From the NCBI GenBank assembly GCA_963708245.1, contig OY970201.1, positions 4,712,001 through 4,776,000 of the forward strand: a stretch of DNA of 64,000 nucleotides, written 5' to 3'. Source of the stretch: CAVYXK01 sp963708245 (GTDB lineage Bacteria > Pseudomonadota > Alphaproteobacteria > Acetobacterales > Acetobacteraceae). Each line of letters starts with the position of its first letter. The stretch's first letter is position 1. The notes under the pieces are model-generated. The model searched no databases. It saw nothing but the letters and a program-made list of their open reading frames with translations, and was not told the DNA's origin. Positions 7,726-19,283 of this stretch are shown here, one piece after another. The position numbers and the translations under genes are program-made.

Positions 7726-8532
7726 ATGCTCGACATGACCGGCAAAGTCGCGATCATCACCGGCGCCGGCTCGGTCGGGCCCGGTTGGGGCAACGGCAAG
7801 GCGACCGCCACCTTGCTTGCTCGGCAAGGCGCCTCTGTGTTTCTGGTCGATATCAACGAAGCCGCCGCGCAGGAAACGCGGGGAATCATAGAGAGCGAAG
7901 GCCACATCGCCGTCATGCATCGCTGTGATATGATGCAGGCAGCCGAGGTGGAGCGCATGGTGCAGGCGTGTGTTGATCGTTTCAAGCGCATCGACGTGCT
8001 GGTGAACAATGTCGGCGGTTCAGCGCCCGGCGATCCCGTCACCATGCCCGAGGAAGTCTGGGACCGGCAGATCGACTTCAACCTGAAGACCGTGTTCCTC
8101 GGCTGCAAATACGTGGTGCCGGTGATGCAGGCGCAGGGCAAGGGCGCGATAGTCAATCTTTCCTCGGTTGCCGGACTGCGCAACGACGGCCATGGCGGGC
8201 GACAGCACGTCGCCTATAGCGCCAGCAAGGCGGCCGTGATTCAGTTCTCTCGTGCCACCGCCGGTGCCTTCGTCAAGCAGGGCATTCGCTGCAACACCGT
8301 TGTCCCTGGCCTGATGCACACGCCGTTGGTCGAGCAGCGACTGGCGAAGACGGTCGCCGGCGGCGACGCAGAGGCGCTGATCGCCAGCCGCAACGCGCGC
8401 TGCCCGATGGGCCGCATGGGCACCGCCTGGGACGTGGCGCACGCGGTTCTGTTCCTCGCCTCGGACGAGGCGAACTACATCACCGGGACCGAAATCGTTG
8501 TCGATGGTGGCCTGATCCTTGCCTCACCCTGA
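7726..8532 (+). CDS. Short-chain dehydrogenase/reductase (SDR)
   Basis: This 268-residue classical SDR is probably an NAD(P)-dependent alcohol or ketone oxidoreductase in the cytoplasm. The cofactor-binding glycine motif near the N-terminus is an unusually long form, TGAGSVGPGWGNGKATA. NNVGG replaces the usual NNAG at ~95. The catalytic residues are Ser in NLSSVAGL (~145) and YSASK (Tyr ~165, Lys ~169). The C-terminus GTEIVVDGGL is typical. The next gene, 22 nt downstream, encodes a carboxymuconolactone-decarboxylase-like protein; the two are likely co-transcribed and may act in one catabolic route. The substrate is unknown. Confidence 0.9.
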   Translation: MLDMTGKVAIITGAGSVGPGWGNGKATATLLARQGASVFLVDINEAAAQETRGIIESEGHIAVMHRCDMMQAAEVERMVQACVDRFKRIDVLVNNVGGSAPGDPVTMPEEVWDRQIDFNLKTVFLGCKYVVPVMQAQGKGAIVNLSSVAGLRNDGHGGRQHVAYSASKAAVIQFSRATAGAFVKQGIRCNTVVPGLMHTPLVEQRLAKTVAGGDAEALIASRNARCPMGRMGTAWDVAHAVLFLASDEANYITGTEIVVDGGLILASP

Positions 8533-8554
8533 CTGAAACGGAAGGAACCTCGCG

Positions 8555-9121
8555 ATGGCCGAAGGACGCTTCAAGCAATTGACCACGGAGACGATGACGC
8601 CGGAGCAGCGGCGCGTGGCGGACTCGATCCAATCCGGACCGCGCGGCGCCGGTCTGCGCGGTCCGTTCAATGCGCTGCTGCGCAGCCCGGAGCTTGCTGA
8701 CTACGTGCAGAAGGTCGGCGAATATGTGCGCTTCAAGAGCTCGATCCCGGGCCGGCTGAATGAGCTGGCTATCATCATCGCCGGCCGTCGTTGGACCGCA
8801 CAGGACCAGTTCTATGCGCACCGGCGACTGGCGTTGCAAGCCGGACTGAAGCCCGAGATCGCGGATGCGATCGCCGAGGGCAGGCGCCCGGAGGGCATGC
8901 AGGAGGACGAAACCATCGTCTATGACTTCGCCACCGAGTTGCTGCAGATCGGCCAGGTGTCGGACCCAACCTATCAGCGCGCGCTTGGCAAGTTCGGCGA
9001 GCGCGGCGTGATCGACCTGGTCGGTGCGGCGGGATATTACACGATGGTTTCGCTCGTGCTGAACGTCGCCCAGGTGCCTCTGCCACCGGGAGAAACGCCA
9101 CCACTGAAGCCATTGGGGTAG
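8555..9121 (+). CDS. Carboxymuconolactone decarboxylase (AhpD-like) family protein
   Basis: This 188-residue helical protein has the signature of the larger CMD family members: ELAIIIAGRRWTAQDQFYAH (residues ~70-88), followed by LALQAGLKPEIADAI and VIDLVGAAGYYTMVSLVLNV near the end. The CxxC and ECxxH cysteines of peroxidase-type AhpD proteins are absent; DxxYxH replaces them, so thiol peroxidase activity is unlikely. It follows the SDR gene by 22 nt and ends just before a long perfect inverted repeat. The role is probably metabolic, in aromatic or lactone degradation, but is not determined. Confidence 0.85.
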   Translation: MAEGRFKQLTTETMTPEQRRVADSIQSGPRGAGLRGPFNALLRSPELADYVQKVGEYVRFKSSIPGRLNELAIIIAGRRWTAQDQFYAHRRLALQAGLKPEIADAIAEGRRPEGMQEDETIVYDFATELLQIGQVSDPTYQRALGKFGERGVIDLVGAAGYYTMVSLVLNVAQVPLPPGETPPLKPLG

Positions 9122-9126
9122 AAGTA

Positions 9127-9209
9127 AAGATTCACCGCAGAGGCGCAGAGACGCAGAGTTTGTTATATTATGGGAAACTCTGCGTCTCTGCGCCTCTGCG
9201 GTGAATCTT
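9127..9209. repeat. Perfect 35-bp inverted repeat (long hairpin)
   Basis: Arms 9127-9161 and 9175-9209 are exact complements with a 13-nt AT-rich loop. The arms contain CACCGCAGAGGCGCAGAG. The element lies between the convergent ends of the CMD gene (+) and the M15 peptidase gene (-). It could stop transcription from both sides, and it has the look of a dispersed palindromic element. Confidence 0.85.
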
Positions 9210-9254
9210 CCTTTTTCTTTTCGTCTGTGGCGAGCGAGCTCTTAGCAGTGACAC

Positions 9255-10031
9255 CTAATCGAAAGGAGGACCCTCGCCGAGCAGTTCCGGTCGATACTCA
9301 AAATGCATCGTATCGAAATGCATCCATCGCCCGCCCCAGATGAAGCCATGATGCTCGAAGATCGCGACGATCTCCGGCGGGATTCTGTTCACATAGGGCG
9401 GCATCGGGCCGTCGCGGCCGACGCGCCACAGCCAGTAGTCCGCGTACGCCGTATTGATGTCGATGGCGGCGCCCCAGCCATGCATGCTGATCTGGCCCGT
9501 ATCTGCGACGCTGCGGCAGTTGTAAGTGCCACCGATCGGGTAAAGGTATTTCTTGTCCTCCGCCGGAAGCTCGTCGAGCTCCCGTGAGATCGCGGCCAAC
9601 TGCTGGTCCACCCCGTTCACCGAGGTGATCCTGACGGTGTGCCCCCAGGTGGTCGGCAACCACACAACAGGCACGAGTTTCGGGACCACCTCCCCCTCCC
9701 GACAGTCTCCATACATCTTGTCGAAGAAGGCGTGATTGCGAATACGTCCGGGGTCCTCGGTCGGGAGCAGCAGTGGAGAGTTGCGCGGATAAGGAAAATG
9801 GAACTGGTCGAGGATCGATCCGTCGCGGATCATCTCATCCAAACTTTTATTTGAGCGACCATCGCTGACCGGCATGCGTGTGCCGTCGCGCCAGATCAGA
9901 TTGGTGCCGTCGAAGCCCGCCAACTCGTCGGGATAGGCGCGCAACAGGGCATCGAGCGGGCCGGCGGCATCTGCCAGACCAGCCAGCGCAAGCAGCAGGG
10001 CTACCATTGCAACGCGCCGCCCGACTATCAT
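9255..10031 (-). CDS. Exported M15-family D-alanyl-D-alanine carboxypeptidase-like peptidase
   Basis: This ~258-residue protein has a signal peptide (MIVGRRVAMVALLLALAGLA, cleaved after ADA). The C-terminal half carries the VanY/M15 zinc site: SMHGWGAAIDINTAY (HxxGxxxD; zinc His and Asp) and, further on, WGGRWMHFDTMHFEYRPEL (catalytic Glu/His region). It should trim peptidoglycan stem peptides in the periplasm. ATG 10031 overlaps the stop codon of the upstream serine hydrolase gene (ATGA), so the pair is translationally coupled. Pairing with a beta-lactamase-fold hydrolase fits a cell-wall turnover role. Confidence 0.85.
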   Translation of the reverse strand: MIVGRRVAMVALLLALAGLADAAGPLDALLRAYPDELAGFDGTNLIWRDGTRMPVSDGRSNKSLDEMIRDGSILDQFHFPYPRNSPLLLPTEDPGRIRNHAFFDKMYGDCREGEVVPKLVPVVWLPTTWGHTVRITSVNGVDQQLAAISRELDELPAEDKKYLYPIGGTYNCRSVADTGQISMHGWGAAIDINTAYADYWLWRVGRDGPMPPYVNRIPPEIVAIFEHHGFIWGGRWMHFDTMHFEYRPELLGEGPPFD

Positions 10032-11107
10032 GCCGAGGCGCCGGCGATCAGGTCCCCTAGGCGACGGCGCAGGTCCCGGATGCCTGTCTCTCGATGCCGC
10101 GTCGGATGGACGCGGTTGGTCAGCAGCGACCATGCAACCCCTCGCCCGAAATCGATCCACAGCCCGGTCCCGGTGAAGCCGGTATGTCCGATCGTCGCAT
10201 CCGAACAGAGATCGCCCCCCGACCAACCCGAATGTCGCGCCTCCCACCCCACAGTGCGAGTGGGCGACTGACGCGTGCGGATCGGCGCCAGTGCCGGATC
10301 GGTCCCCTGCAGCAGACCAAGCGCAAAGTCGAGTACCCCGTCGATCGTGCCGAACAGTCCGGCATGGCCCGAGGCGCCACCCAGGGCGAAGGCGTTCTCG
10401 TCATGCACCTCTCCACGCAGCACGCGTCCGCGCCAGGTGCAATCTTCGGTGGCGGCGCAAACGGTGGGATCCGGACGGAAGGTCAAGCCAAGTGGCAGCT
10501 TCTGGTCGGCCAAAGACCTTCCAGTCAATCGTTCGATGACGATGCCAAGCAGCACGAAATTGATATCGGAATAGACTGGCGGCCCAGGTTGCCACACGCG
10601 CTGCAGAATGAACGCGCGCAGGGTCGCCGGATCTTGCCCATAGGTATAGAGCGGCTCGACCGCCGGGAGATGTGTCTGGTGCGCGAGACACTGCCGGAAG
10701 GTCAGCCGCCGCTCCGCCGCATTAAGGTCGTATTGCCGCAGATCGGGGACCGCAACGATCAATGGATCATCCAGCCTGATCCTCCCCTCCGCCACCAGCC
10801 GCAGAATCGCTGTGGTGGTGAAAATCACCTTGGTGAGCGAAGCAAGATCGAACCACGTGCCGCGCTGCATCGGCACCGGCTCCGGCACGAGCTGGGCGTG
10901 GCCGAGCACCTGCACCGCACGGTCCCCCGAAACGGTGGTCACGCCGAGGACAGCGCCCGGCACCGGGCCGATGGCCCGCTCCAACATGTCACTGCAAGCG
11001 GCGAGGATTGTTTCGGCAGTCATATGCGATAAAGTCTGGCCGCTTCGTATTATATTAGCGAACAGCGCCGCCGCCGGCGTGCGCCCCGGCCAGTCTATCA
11101 ACGCCAT
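10028..11107 (-). CDS. Serine hydrolase, class C beta-lactamase / penicillin-binding-protein family
   Basis: The catalytic triad motifs of the family are in order: SLTK in FDLASLTKVIFTT (nucleophile Ser and Lys), YSD in PVYSDINFVLLG, and HTG in IGHTGFTGTGLW. Members are DD-peptidases, esterases or beta-lactamases. No signal peptide is apparent, so the protein may be cytoplasmic or the start may be misplaced. The ORF opens at ATG 11107 (MALIDWPGRT); ATG 11023 (MTAETILAAC) is equally plausible because homology begins after it. It is coupled by an ATGA overlap to the M15 peptidase, suggesting muropeptide processing. Confidence 0.85.
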   Translation of the reverse strand: MALIDWPGRTPAAALFANIIRSGQTLSHMTAETILAACSDMLERAIGPVPGAVLGVTTVSGDRAVQVLGHAQLVPEPVPMQRGTWFDLASLTKVIFTTTAILRLVAEGRIRLDDPLIVAVPDLRQYDLNAAERRLTFRQCLAHQTHLPAVEPLYTYGQDPATLRAFILQRVWQPGPPVYSDINFVLLGIVIERLTGRSLADQKLPLGLTFRPDPTVCAATEDCTWRGRVLRGEVHDENAFALGGASGHAGLFGTIDGVLDFALGLLQGTDPALAPIRTRQSPTRTVGWEARHSGWSGGDLCSDATIGHTGFTGTGLWIDFGRGVAWSLLTNRVHPTRHRETGIRDLRRRLGDLIAGASA

Positions 11108-11377
11108 GGCGGCGGTCTATATGGTCACCACGCTGATTTGGCTGTTGATCGCGCTGCGCTTCGTCAACCCGACCCACCCGCGTGCTCTCGATGGCAGCAA
11201 AGGTCTTGGTCGACGCGATCATGGAGCATTGCCGCCGCCATCGGACCGACGCCGTGCTGCCGCGTCCGACTCCGGCGGTTCCTGGCGCGGCTGCTACCGT
11301 CATGTAGGCAATTGTCGCGCCAGGCGCGCCGAAACGAATAGCGCTCGGTTAGCGACCAATCTCTCGGCCGCCTGGTA

Positions 11378-11956
11378 TTATTCCTTCACATCCGCCGCCA
11401 CCCTCATGTGCACGATCCTGTCCGGGTTCTGCACCATCCCATTCGGCCCGCTGCCACGCTTGATCTTGTCCACGAACTCCATCCCCTGAACCACCTGCCC
11501 CCAAATCGTGTACTGCCCATCAAGCGACGGGGCCGGCGCGAACATGATGAAGAACTGGCTGTTCGCGGTGTCCGGATCGGACGTCCGTGCCATGCCGCAG
11601 GTCCCACGCAGAAAATGCCGCCGCGTCGTGAACTCTGCCGGCAGGTTGGGCAGCGGCGAGCCGCCCGTGCCCGTGCCGGTGGGATCGCCGCCTTGCGCCA
11701 TGAACCCCTCGATCACCCGGTGGAACGGCGTGCCGTCATAGAATCCCTGCCGCGACAACGTCTTGATCCGTTCCACGTGCTGCGGAGCAATGTCGGGAAA
11801 CATCTCGATCACCACCCGGCCGTATTTGATGTCCATGTAGATCGTGTTCTCGGGATCGAGCTTCGGCTGCTGCGCCGAGGCAGGGCTGTTCATGCTTGTC
11901 TGTCCAATCATGAAGGTCGCGACCGCGGAACTCGCGATCAGTGTACGTCGGTGCAT
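11378..11956 (-). CDS. Periplasmic peptidyl-prolyl cis-trans isomerase (cyclophilin type)
   Basis: This protein of ~192 residues has an N-terminal signal peptide (MHRRTLIASSAVATFMIGQT, cleavage near ASA|QQ). The cyclophilin core follows: PFHRVIEGFMAQGGDPTGTG (catalytic Arg in FHRVI, and the MAQGGD loop) and DPDTANSQFFIMFAPAPSLD. It catalyses proline isomerisation in exported proteins. ATG 11956 has GGAG six bases upstream. An alternative ATG at 11983 overlaps the coaD stop and would add nine residues. It is the last gene of the gyrA-coaD-ppi series. Confidence 0.9.
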   Translation of the reverse strand: MHRRTLIASSAVATFMIGQTSMNSPASAQQPKLDPENTIYMDIKYGRVVIEMFPDIAPQHVERIKTLSRQGFYDGTPFHRVIEGFMAQGGDPTGTGTGGSPLPNLPAEFTTRRHFLRGTCGMARTSDPDTANSQFFIMFAPAPSLDGQYTIWGQVVQGMEFVDKIKRGSGPNGMVQNPDRIVHMRVAADVKE

Positions 11957-11979
11957 CGTCGTCTCCGAAAACGAAAGCC

Positions 11980-12481
11980 TCATCCACGCATGCGTTTCAG
12001 CGTGCGCTCCAGGGTCAGCGGCGGCACGAACGATGAAATGTCGCCGCCCATTGCCGCTACCTCCTTGACCAGGCGCGAGGCGATGAACTGGTGGCGCTCG
12101 CTAGCCATCAGGAACACCGTCTCAATATCAGGCGCCATGCGATAATTCATCCCGGCCATCTGGAACTCGAAATCGAAATCCGATACCGCGCGCAGCCCGC
12201 GGATGATCATGCTGGCGCCCTGCTCGCGGGCGAAATCGATCAGCAGTCCCTGGAACGGGCGCACTTCGATCAACGTCCCGTTCTTGTTGGCGATCGACGC
12301 CATCTCGGCCTCCACCAGTTCGACCCGCTCCTCCATTGAAAACAGCGGGCCTTTGCCGGAGTTGACCGCCACGCCGACCACTAGTTTGTCCAGCAGCCGG
12401 GCGGCGCGGCCGATCACGTCCAGATGGCCGTTGGTGACCGGGTCGAATGTGCCCGGATACACACCGATCCGTCGCGGCGCA

Positions 12482-12489
<8 letters not shown>
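11980..12489 (-). CDS. coaD: Phosphopantetheine adenylyltransferase
   Basis: This 169-residue enzyme of coenzyme A synthesis transfers AMP from ATP to 4'-phosphopantetheine. It starts RRIGVYPGTFDPVTNGHLDV, with the T/HxGH nucleotidyl-transferase motif (TNGH). MIIRGLRAVSDFDFEFQMAG lies at ~88-107 and ISSFVPP near the C-terminus. ATG 12489 overlaps the last bases of gyrA. The length is normal for CoaD. It is probably transcribed with gyrA and the downstream cyclophilin gene. Confidence 0.96.
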
Positions 12490-15265
<2,776 letters not shown>

Positions 15266-15509
15266 TCTGGGCTCGGATCGGTTTGGGGCGCCGTTCTCGC
15301 AGGCAGGGCGCTGCAGTGCAACATCCCCACTAAATACGCCGTTTCCCCCCGAATGACGAGGGCTGACCGGGAGCGTCCCGCCGCGAGCCCCGCCGGGACG
15401 CCCACCGGCCTATTCATCGGTCCAAAGTTGTCGATTATTGGTGAATTGCCCTGTTTGTCGCTCGATAAGTTTCGCGGTATAGTGGCCAAATGCATCGAGC
15501 GTCTGCCGG

Positions 15510-17756
15510 ATGAGCCGAAGCTTCGCCGCTCGCGCGAATAATTTCGCTTTGGCAGGCGTCCTTCTGCTCGTCGGGATCATCGGCCTGCTGACATGGCGCA
15601 CACTTGAGGCCACTCAGGATGCGCGCAACTGGGTGCAGCACACATCGGGTGTGCTAGGGGCCATCAAGGACCTCGACACCGCAATGAACGAGGCAGAAAC
15701 CGGGCAGCGGGGATATCTGCTGACTGGCCGCGAGGATTACTTGCGGCCGTATGAAGCGGCGTTGGGACGTATCACGCTGCTCGAAAGCAACCTGTCGCGA
15801 CTGACCGCCGATAATCTGGTCCAGCAGGACCGGTTGAAGGTGCTGGCACCCCTGGTGCAGAGCAAGCTTCAAGAACTCGCTCAGACCATAGAACTTCGCC
15901 GCGACGTGAGCCTGGCTGCGGCACTCCGACTGGTGGAGACCGACACTGGCCGCGTGCTGATGGATCGGATCAAATCAGTGCTGGCCGACATGACGACGAC
16001 CGAGGCGACGCTGCTCGATCAGCGCATGGCCGCCGCAGACCGGCTTTCCACCGTCACCCAGGGACTCACTCTCGGGGGCTCCTTGCTGTCCCTGCTGCTG
16101 CTCGCTTCGGCAGCCCGCCTGCTGCGCCGCTCCGGCGAACGGCTAATCGCCTCTGAAGCGGAACATCGGGAGCTGGCGGTCCAGTTGCGCGCATCACTCG
16201 ACAGCATCAGTCAGGGCATTGGCGTTTTCGACGCGTCGTGGCGGCTTGTGCGGTGGAACCCAAGCTTTCCAGACCTTCTGGGCCTGCCGAAGGGCATCGT
16301 CCGGCAGGGTACCGATTATGCGGCACTGGCCGAGCACCTGACGGCGGCTGGAGTTGATCGGACCGCTTTGCTGGAGGCAGAGGATCAGATCCGTCACGGT
16401 CAGCCCGGGCGTTCCGTCGGAAGCCCGGTGGTCTATGAGCAGACCCTCGAAGCGGACGGGCGCAGCCTGGAGTTTCGTCGCACCGCCATGCTCGGCGGCG
16501 GCTTCGTGCTCACCGTCACCGACATCACCGAACGCACTCGTGTCGAGGCAGCCATGCGTGAGGCGCATCGTATGCAGGCGATGGGGCAATTGACTGGCGG
16601 AATCGCTCACGATTTCAACAATCTGCTTGCTGTGATCATCGGCAATCTCGAGCTGGTCGGCCGCCGATTTGAAAAGGATGACCCGGTCGCTCAACGGCTC
16701 GGCCGCGCCATGTGGGCTGCTCAGCGTGGTGCCGAGCTGACGCAGCAACTGCTCGCGTTTGCCCGCAAACAGGCACTCGCCCCACAACCGATCGACGTCT
16801 CTGCCATCCTGCCTGATATTGCGGGCCTGCTGCGGCGGACGCTTGGTGAGCACATCGACGTGCGCGTCGTCGATACTGCCGGGCTTTGGCCGGCCATGGC
16901 AGACGCCGCGCAGTTGGAAAGTGCGATCCTGAATCTGGCACTCAATGCGCGCGACGCTATGCCGGATGGGGGACGTTTGACCATCGAAGTCGGCAACAAG
17001 GTGCTGGACGAGGTCTATGCGCGACAGCATACGGAGGTAGCCGCCGGGGACTACGTGATGATCGGCGTCTCCGACACCGGTATCGGGATGCCGCCGGAGG
17101 TGTTGGCACGCGTGTTTGAGCCGTTCTTCACTACGAAGGGACCTGACAAAGGCACCGGTTTGGGGCTTTCGATGGTGTTTGGCTTCGTCAAACAGTCCTC
17201 GGGCCACATCACCATTTACTCCGAACCAGGTGAGGGCACGACGGTACGCCTTTACCTGCCCCGTGCGGTCGGTGTTGCGCTGTCGCCGGCACAGCGGATT
17301 GGCCAACCCATCCTGCTGCCGCACGGCAGCGCGACCGTCCTGGTGGTGGAGGATGAGGCGGAGCTGCGGGAGGTGATCTGCGCGGTTTTGCGAGATCTCG
17401 GATATCGCATGCTGGAGGCAGCAAATGGCGTAGAGGCTCTACGCGTGCTTGATGAGAGCGACGGCACGGTGGACCTGGCGCTGGTCGATGTCGTTCTGCC
17501 GGGCGGCATGAACGGCAGAGACGTAGCGCGCCGACTGAAGGAGGTCCAGCCAAGACTGCGGATCCTGTTCATGTCTGGCTATACCGAAAATGCTATTGTT
17601 CATCACGGTCAACTCGATGACGGCGTTATTCTGCTCGGCAAGCCGTTCTCGCGTGAGCAGTTGGCGTGCAAGGTCGCCGAAGTTCTGCGGCCAGCCCGCG
17701 CCGCATCAGCCGGACTGGGTATGAAGAGCGGGTCGATTACGGATTTCTCCGCCTAA
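15510..17756 (+). CDS. Membrane hybrid sensor histidine kinase (CHASE3-PAS-HisKA-HATPase-REC)
   Basis: This 748-residue protein has TM1 at ~12-28, an extracytoplasmic CHASE3 domain (~40-175; EAETGQRGYLLTGREDYLRP) and TM2 at ~186-204. A PAS domain (~225-345) follows, then the HisKA box with phosphoacceptor His367 (LTGGIAHDFNNLL). The ATPase domain has an N-box (NLALNARDAMP), DTGIGM and GTGLGLSMV. The C-terminal receiver has DE at ~615, phosphoacceptor Asp660 and Lys711 (LLGKPF). It should autophosphorylate and pass phosphate to its own receiver. The signal is unknown and no partner regulator gene is adjacent. It is divergent from gyrA, with 244 nt between starts. Confidence 0.93.
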   Translation: MSRSFAARANNFALAGVLLLVGIIGLLTWRTLEATQDARNWVQHTSGVLGAIKDLDTAMNEAETGQRGYLLTGREDYLRPYEAALGRITLLESNLSRLTADNLVQQDRLKVLAPLVQSKLQELAQTIELRRDVSLAAALRLVETDTGRVLMDRIKSVLADMTTTEATLLDQRMAAADRLSTVTQGLTLGGSLLSLLLLASAARLLRRSGERLIASEAEHRELAVQLRASLDSISQGIGVFDASWRLVRWNPSFPDLLGLPKGIVRQGTDYAALAEHLTAAGVDRTALLEAEDQIRHGQPGRSVGSPVVYEQTLEADGRSLEFRRTAMLGGGFVLTVTDITERTRVEAAMREAHRMQAMGQLTGGIAHDFNNLLAVIIGNLELVGRRFEKDDPVAQRLGRAMWAAQRGAELTQQLLAFARKQALAPQPIDVSAILPDIAGLLRRTLGEHIDVRVVDTAGLWPAMADAAQLESAILNLALNARDAMPDGGRLTIEVGNKVLDEVYARQHTEVAAGDYVMIGVSDTGIGMPPEVLARVFEPFFTTKGPDKGTGLGLSMVFGFVKQSSGHITIYSEPGEGTTVRLYLPRAVGVALSPAQRIGQPILLPHGSATVLVVEDEAELREVICAVLRDLGYRMLEAANGVEALRVLDESDGTVDLALVDVVLPGGMNGRDVARRLKEVQPRLRILFMSGYTENAIVHHGQLDDGVILLGKPFSREQLACKVAEVLRPARAASAGLGMKSGSITDFSA

Positions 17757-17859
17757 GATCATCTGCGAGGCCCGGGCGCCGCCCATCTGAACCTGCCAGC
17801 GCGAGACGGGACTACGGCCGAATAACAGGGAGGCGACGAACGCCGCGGCGCAACACTCC

Positions 17860-18018
17860 GGGCGAGCAACGGCCCCGACGGCACGCCATCGACCGGTAGC
17901 CCGGTGGTCCGCTCGAGCGCGCCGACGGCGCTGCTGGTGCTCGGGCCGAGCACACCATGCGGCGGCCCCCGATAGTAGCCCAGCCGGTTGAGCTGCGCGT
18001 GGCGTACGGCGCTGGTCA
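17860..18018 (-). pseudogene. Peptidoglycan-binding domain remnant downstream of glycine-zipper lipoprotein
   Basis: Directly after the lipoprotein stop, another minus-strand frame reads VLTSAVRHAQLNRLGYYRGP, then HGVLGPSTSSAVGALERTTG and LPVDGVPSGPLLAR. This is a good match to the PG_binding_1 pattern (LNRLGY...DGVLGPxT..A). There is no start codon of its own. It may once have been the C-terminal domain of the preceding lipoprotein, cut off by a frameshift at the YGYQY stop, or it may be a lone remnant. The coding-like pattern ends near 17860. Confidence 0.4.
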
Positions 18019-18549
18019 GTACTGGTAGCCATAGGGTGGGGGCGGCCGATACCCGGGCGGCGGAGGCCCAGGCGGAGGCGGCGCCGGCGACTGCACCATC
18101 ATCGGCCCGTAGCCCGGCACCGCGTTGCCGTGGGCGTACATGCATTGGGCGAAGGCATTGTCGTATTGCTGCTGGATGCTGAGTTGCGCATTGGCACTCG
18201 AACCGGCTCCCAGCGCGCCACCGCCGATCGCGCCGCTCGCTGCGCCGATACCGGCGCCGCGCCCGCCGCCGATCGCCCCTCCCAGTCCCGCGCCGAGCGC
18301 GGTGCCGATTACCCCGACGGCCACTCCCCGAACGTTGGCGTTCTGCGCCTGGCCGGCCACCGATTGCTCGGCGAACTGCTTGCAGCCGGCTTGGTCATAC
18401 TGGAATGCGTCGAAACTCTTGCCAGGGCCCGGCATCACCTGCACCGTCGGACCCATCGGCGTCTGGGCACAAGCGACGAGAAGCAAGGCTGGGACGAGGA
18501 TAATCAGCCCTCGCCCCCGACGGGCGTGGCGGCATTCTTGTCGGGTCAT
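18016..18549 (-). CDS. Glycine-zipper outer-membrane-type lipoprotein
   Basis: This 177-residue protein has a lipoprotein signal: a basic N-terminus, LIILVPALLLVACAQT with lipobox VAC around residue 27, so the mature protein is lipid-anchored. The middle (~75-115) is a glycine zipper, with many GxxxG steps in VGVIGTALGAGLGGAIGGG and the stretch that follows. The C-terminal 30 residues are Pro-rich (APPPPGPPPPGYRPP). Such YMGG/glycine-zipper proteins are envelope structural or stress proteins; the exact role is unknown. ATG 18549 gives the lipobox at the right distance. A peptidoglycan-binding remnant follows in another frame. Confidence 0.75.
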   Translation of the reverse strand: MTRQECRHARRGRGLIILVPALLLVACAQTPMGPTVQVMPGPGKSFDAFQYDQAGCKQFAEQSVAGQAQNANVRGVAVGVIGTALGAGLGGAIGGGRGAGIGAASGAIGGGALGAGSSANAQLSIQQQYDNAFAQCMYAHGNAVPGYGPMMVQSPAPPPPGPPPPGYRPPPPYGYQY

Positions 18550-18650
18550 CTGCGATAATCCCTCTGAACCGGGCGCGCGTTCTGAGACGCTTCCGCGCGC
18601 GTTGTCCAGCCCCGGCGTGCGTCTACGCCGCGACGCCGCCGTGCTTCGGA

Positions 18651-19148
18651 TCAGAACGGAATCTCGTCGTCCAGATCGCTGCCGCCTTTGGGGGCATCCC
18701 AGGACGGGCCATCCTTCGGTGCCGCGCCGATGGGCCGCGCGGCCGGCCTCTCTCGGAACCCGCCGGTCTCCGGCATGCCCCCCTCCTCGCCGCGGCCCAC
18801 GCGATCGAGCAGGGTCAGCTCGCCTTTGAACCGGCCGATCACCACCTCGGTCGTGTAGCGCTCCTGCCCGGATTGATCGGTCCACTTGCGCGTCTGCAAC
18901 GAACCCTCGACGTATACCTTGCTGCCCTTTCGCAGGAACCGCTCGGCCACGTCACCGATCCGATCGTTGAAGATCACCACGCGATGCCATTCGGTCCGCT
19001 CCTTCCGTTCGCCGGAAGCGCGGTCGTTCCAGGTCTCGCTGGTGGCGACATTGAAGTTGACGATTTTGGTGCCGTCCTGCGTGGTGCGCACCTCCGGGTC
19101 CTTCCCCAGATTGCCCACCAGGATCACCTTATTGACGCTGCCCGCCAT
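18651..19148 (-). CDS. ssb: Single-stranded DNA-binding protein
   Basis: This 165-residue protein has an N-terminal OB fold (MAGSVNKVILVGNLGKDPEV, then FNVATSETWNDR, TEWHRVVIFNDRIGDVAE and YVEGSLQTRKW). A disordered Gly/Pro linker follows, and the acidic tip DLDDEIPF is the docking peptide for repair and replication partners. It coats single-stranded DNA in replication and repair. The gene is divergent from uvrA, as in many proteobacteria. The shared 196-nt region holds a LexA box, so it is probably SOS-controlled. Confidence 0.97.
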   Translation of the reverse strand: MAGSVNKVILVGNLGKDPEVRTTQDGTKIVNFNVATSETWNDRASGERKERTEWHRVVIFNDRIGDVAERFLRKGSKVYVEGSLQTRKWTDQSGQERYTTEVVIGRFKGELTLLDRVGRGEEGGMPETGGFRERPAARPIGAAPKDGPSWDAPKGGSDLDDEIPF

Positions 19149-19262
19149 GTCCCGTCCTCAGTCAGGGTGCCGGCCATATCTGCCGGATGGGGTTAACTTA
19201 CCCCTCACGGCCCGAGTCCACGAGGTTTGTCGGGGACTCGGCAAAGCCCTTCCACGGCCGGC

Positions 19263-19268
19263 TATAAT
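19263..19268 (+). promoter_or_regulatory. Putative -10 element upstream of uvrA
   Basis: TATAAT matches the -10 consensus exactly, 16 nt before the LexA box and about 77 nt before the uvrA start. No good -35 stands 16-18 nt upstream, so the assignment is tentative. LexA bound at 19284-19298 would cover the transcription start. Confidence 0.4.
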
Positions 19269-19283
19269 GGCCCTATAGAGCAG

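Noticed and set aside
11191..11307. Small plus-strand ORF of 38 codons between the serine hydrolase and cyclophilin genes
   Set aside because: Protein-like text, but no ribosome site and no family. Too weak to call.
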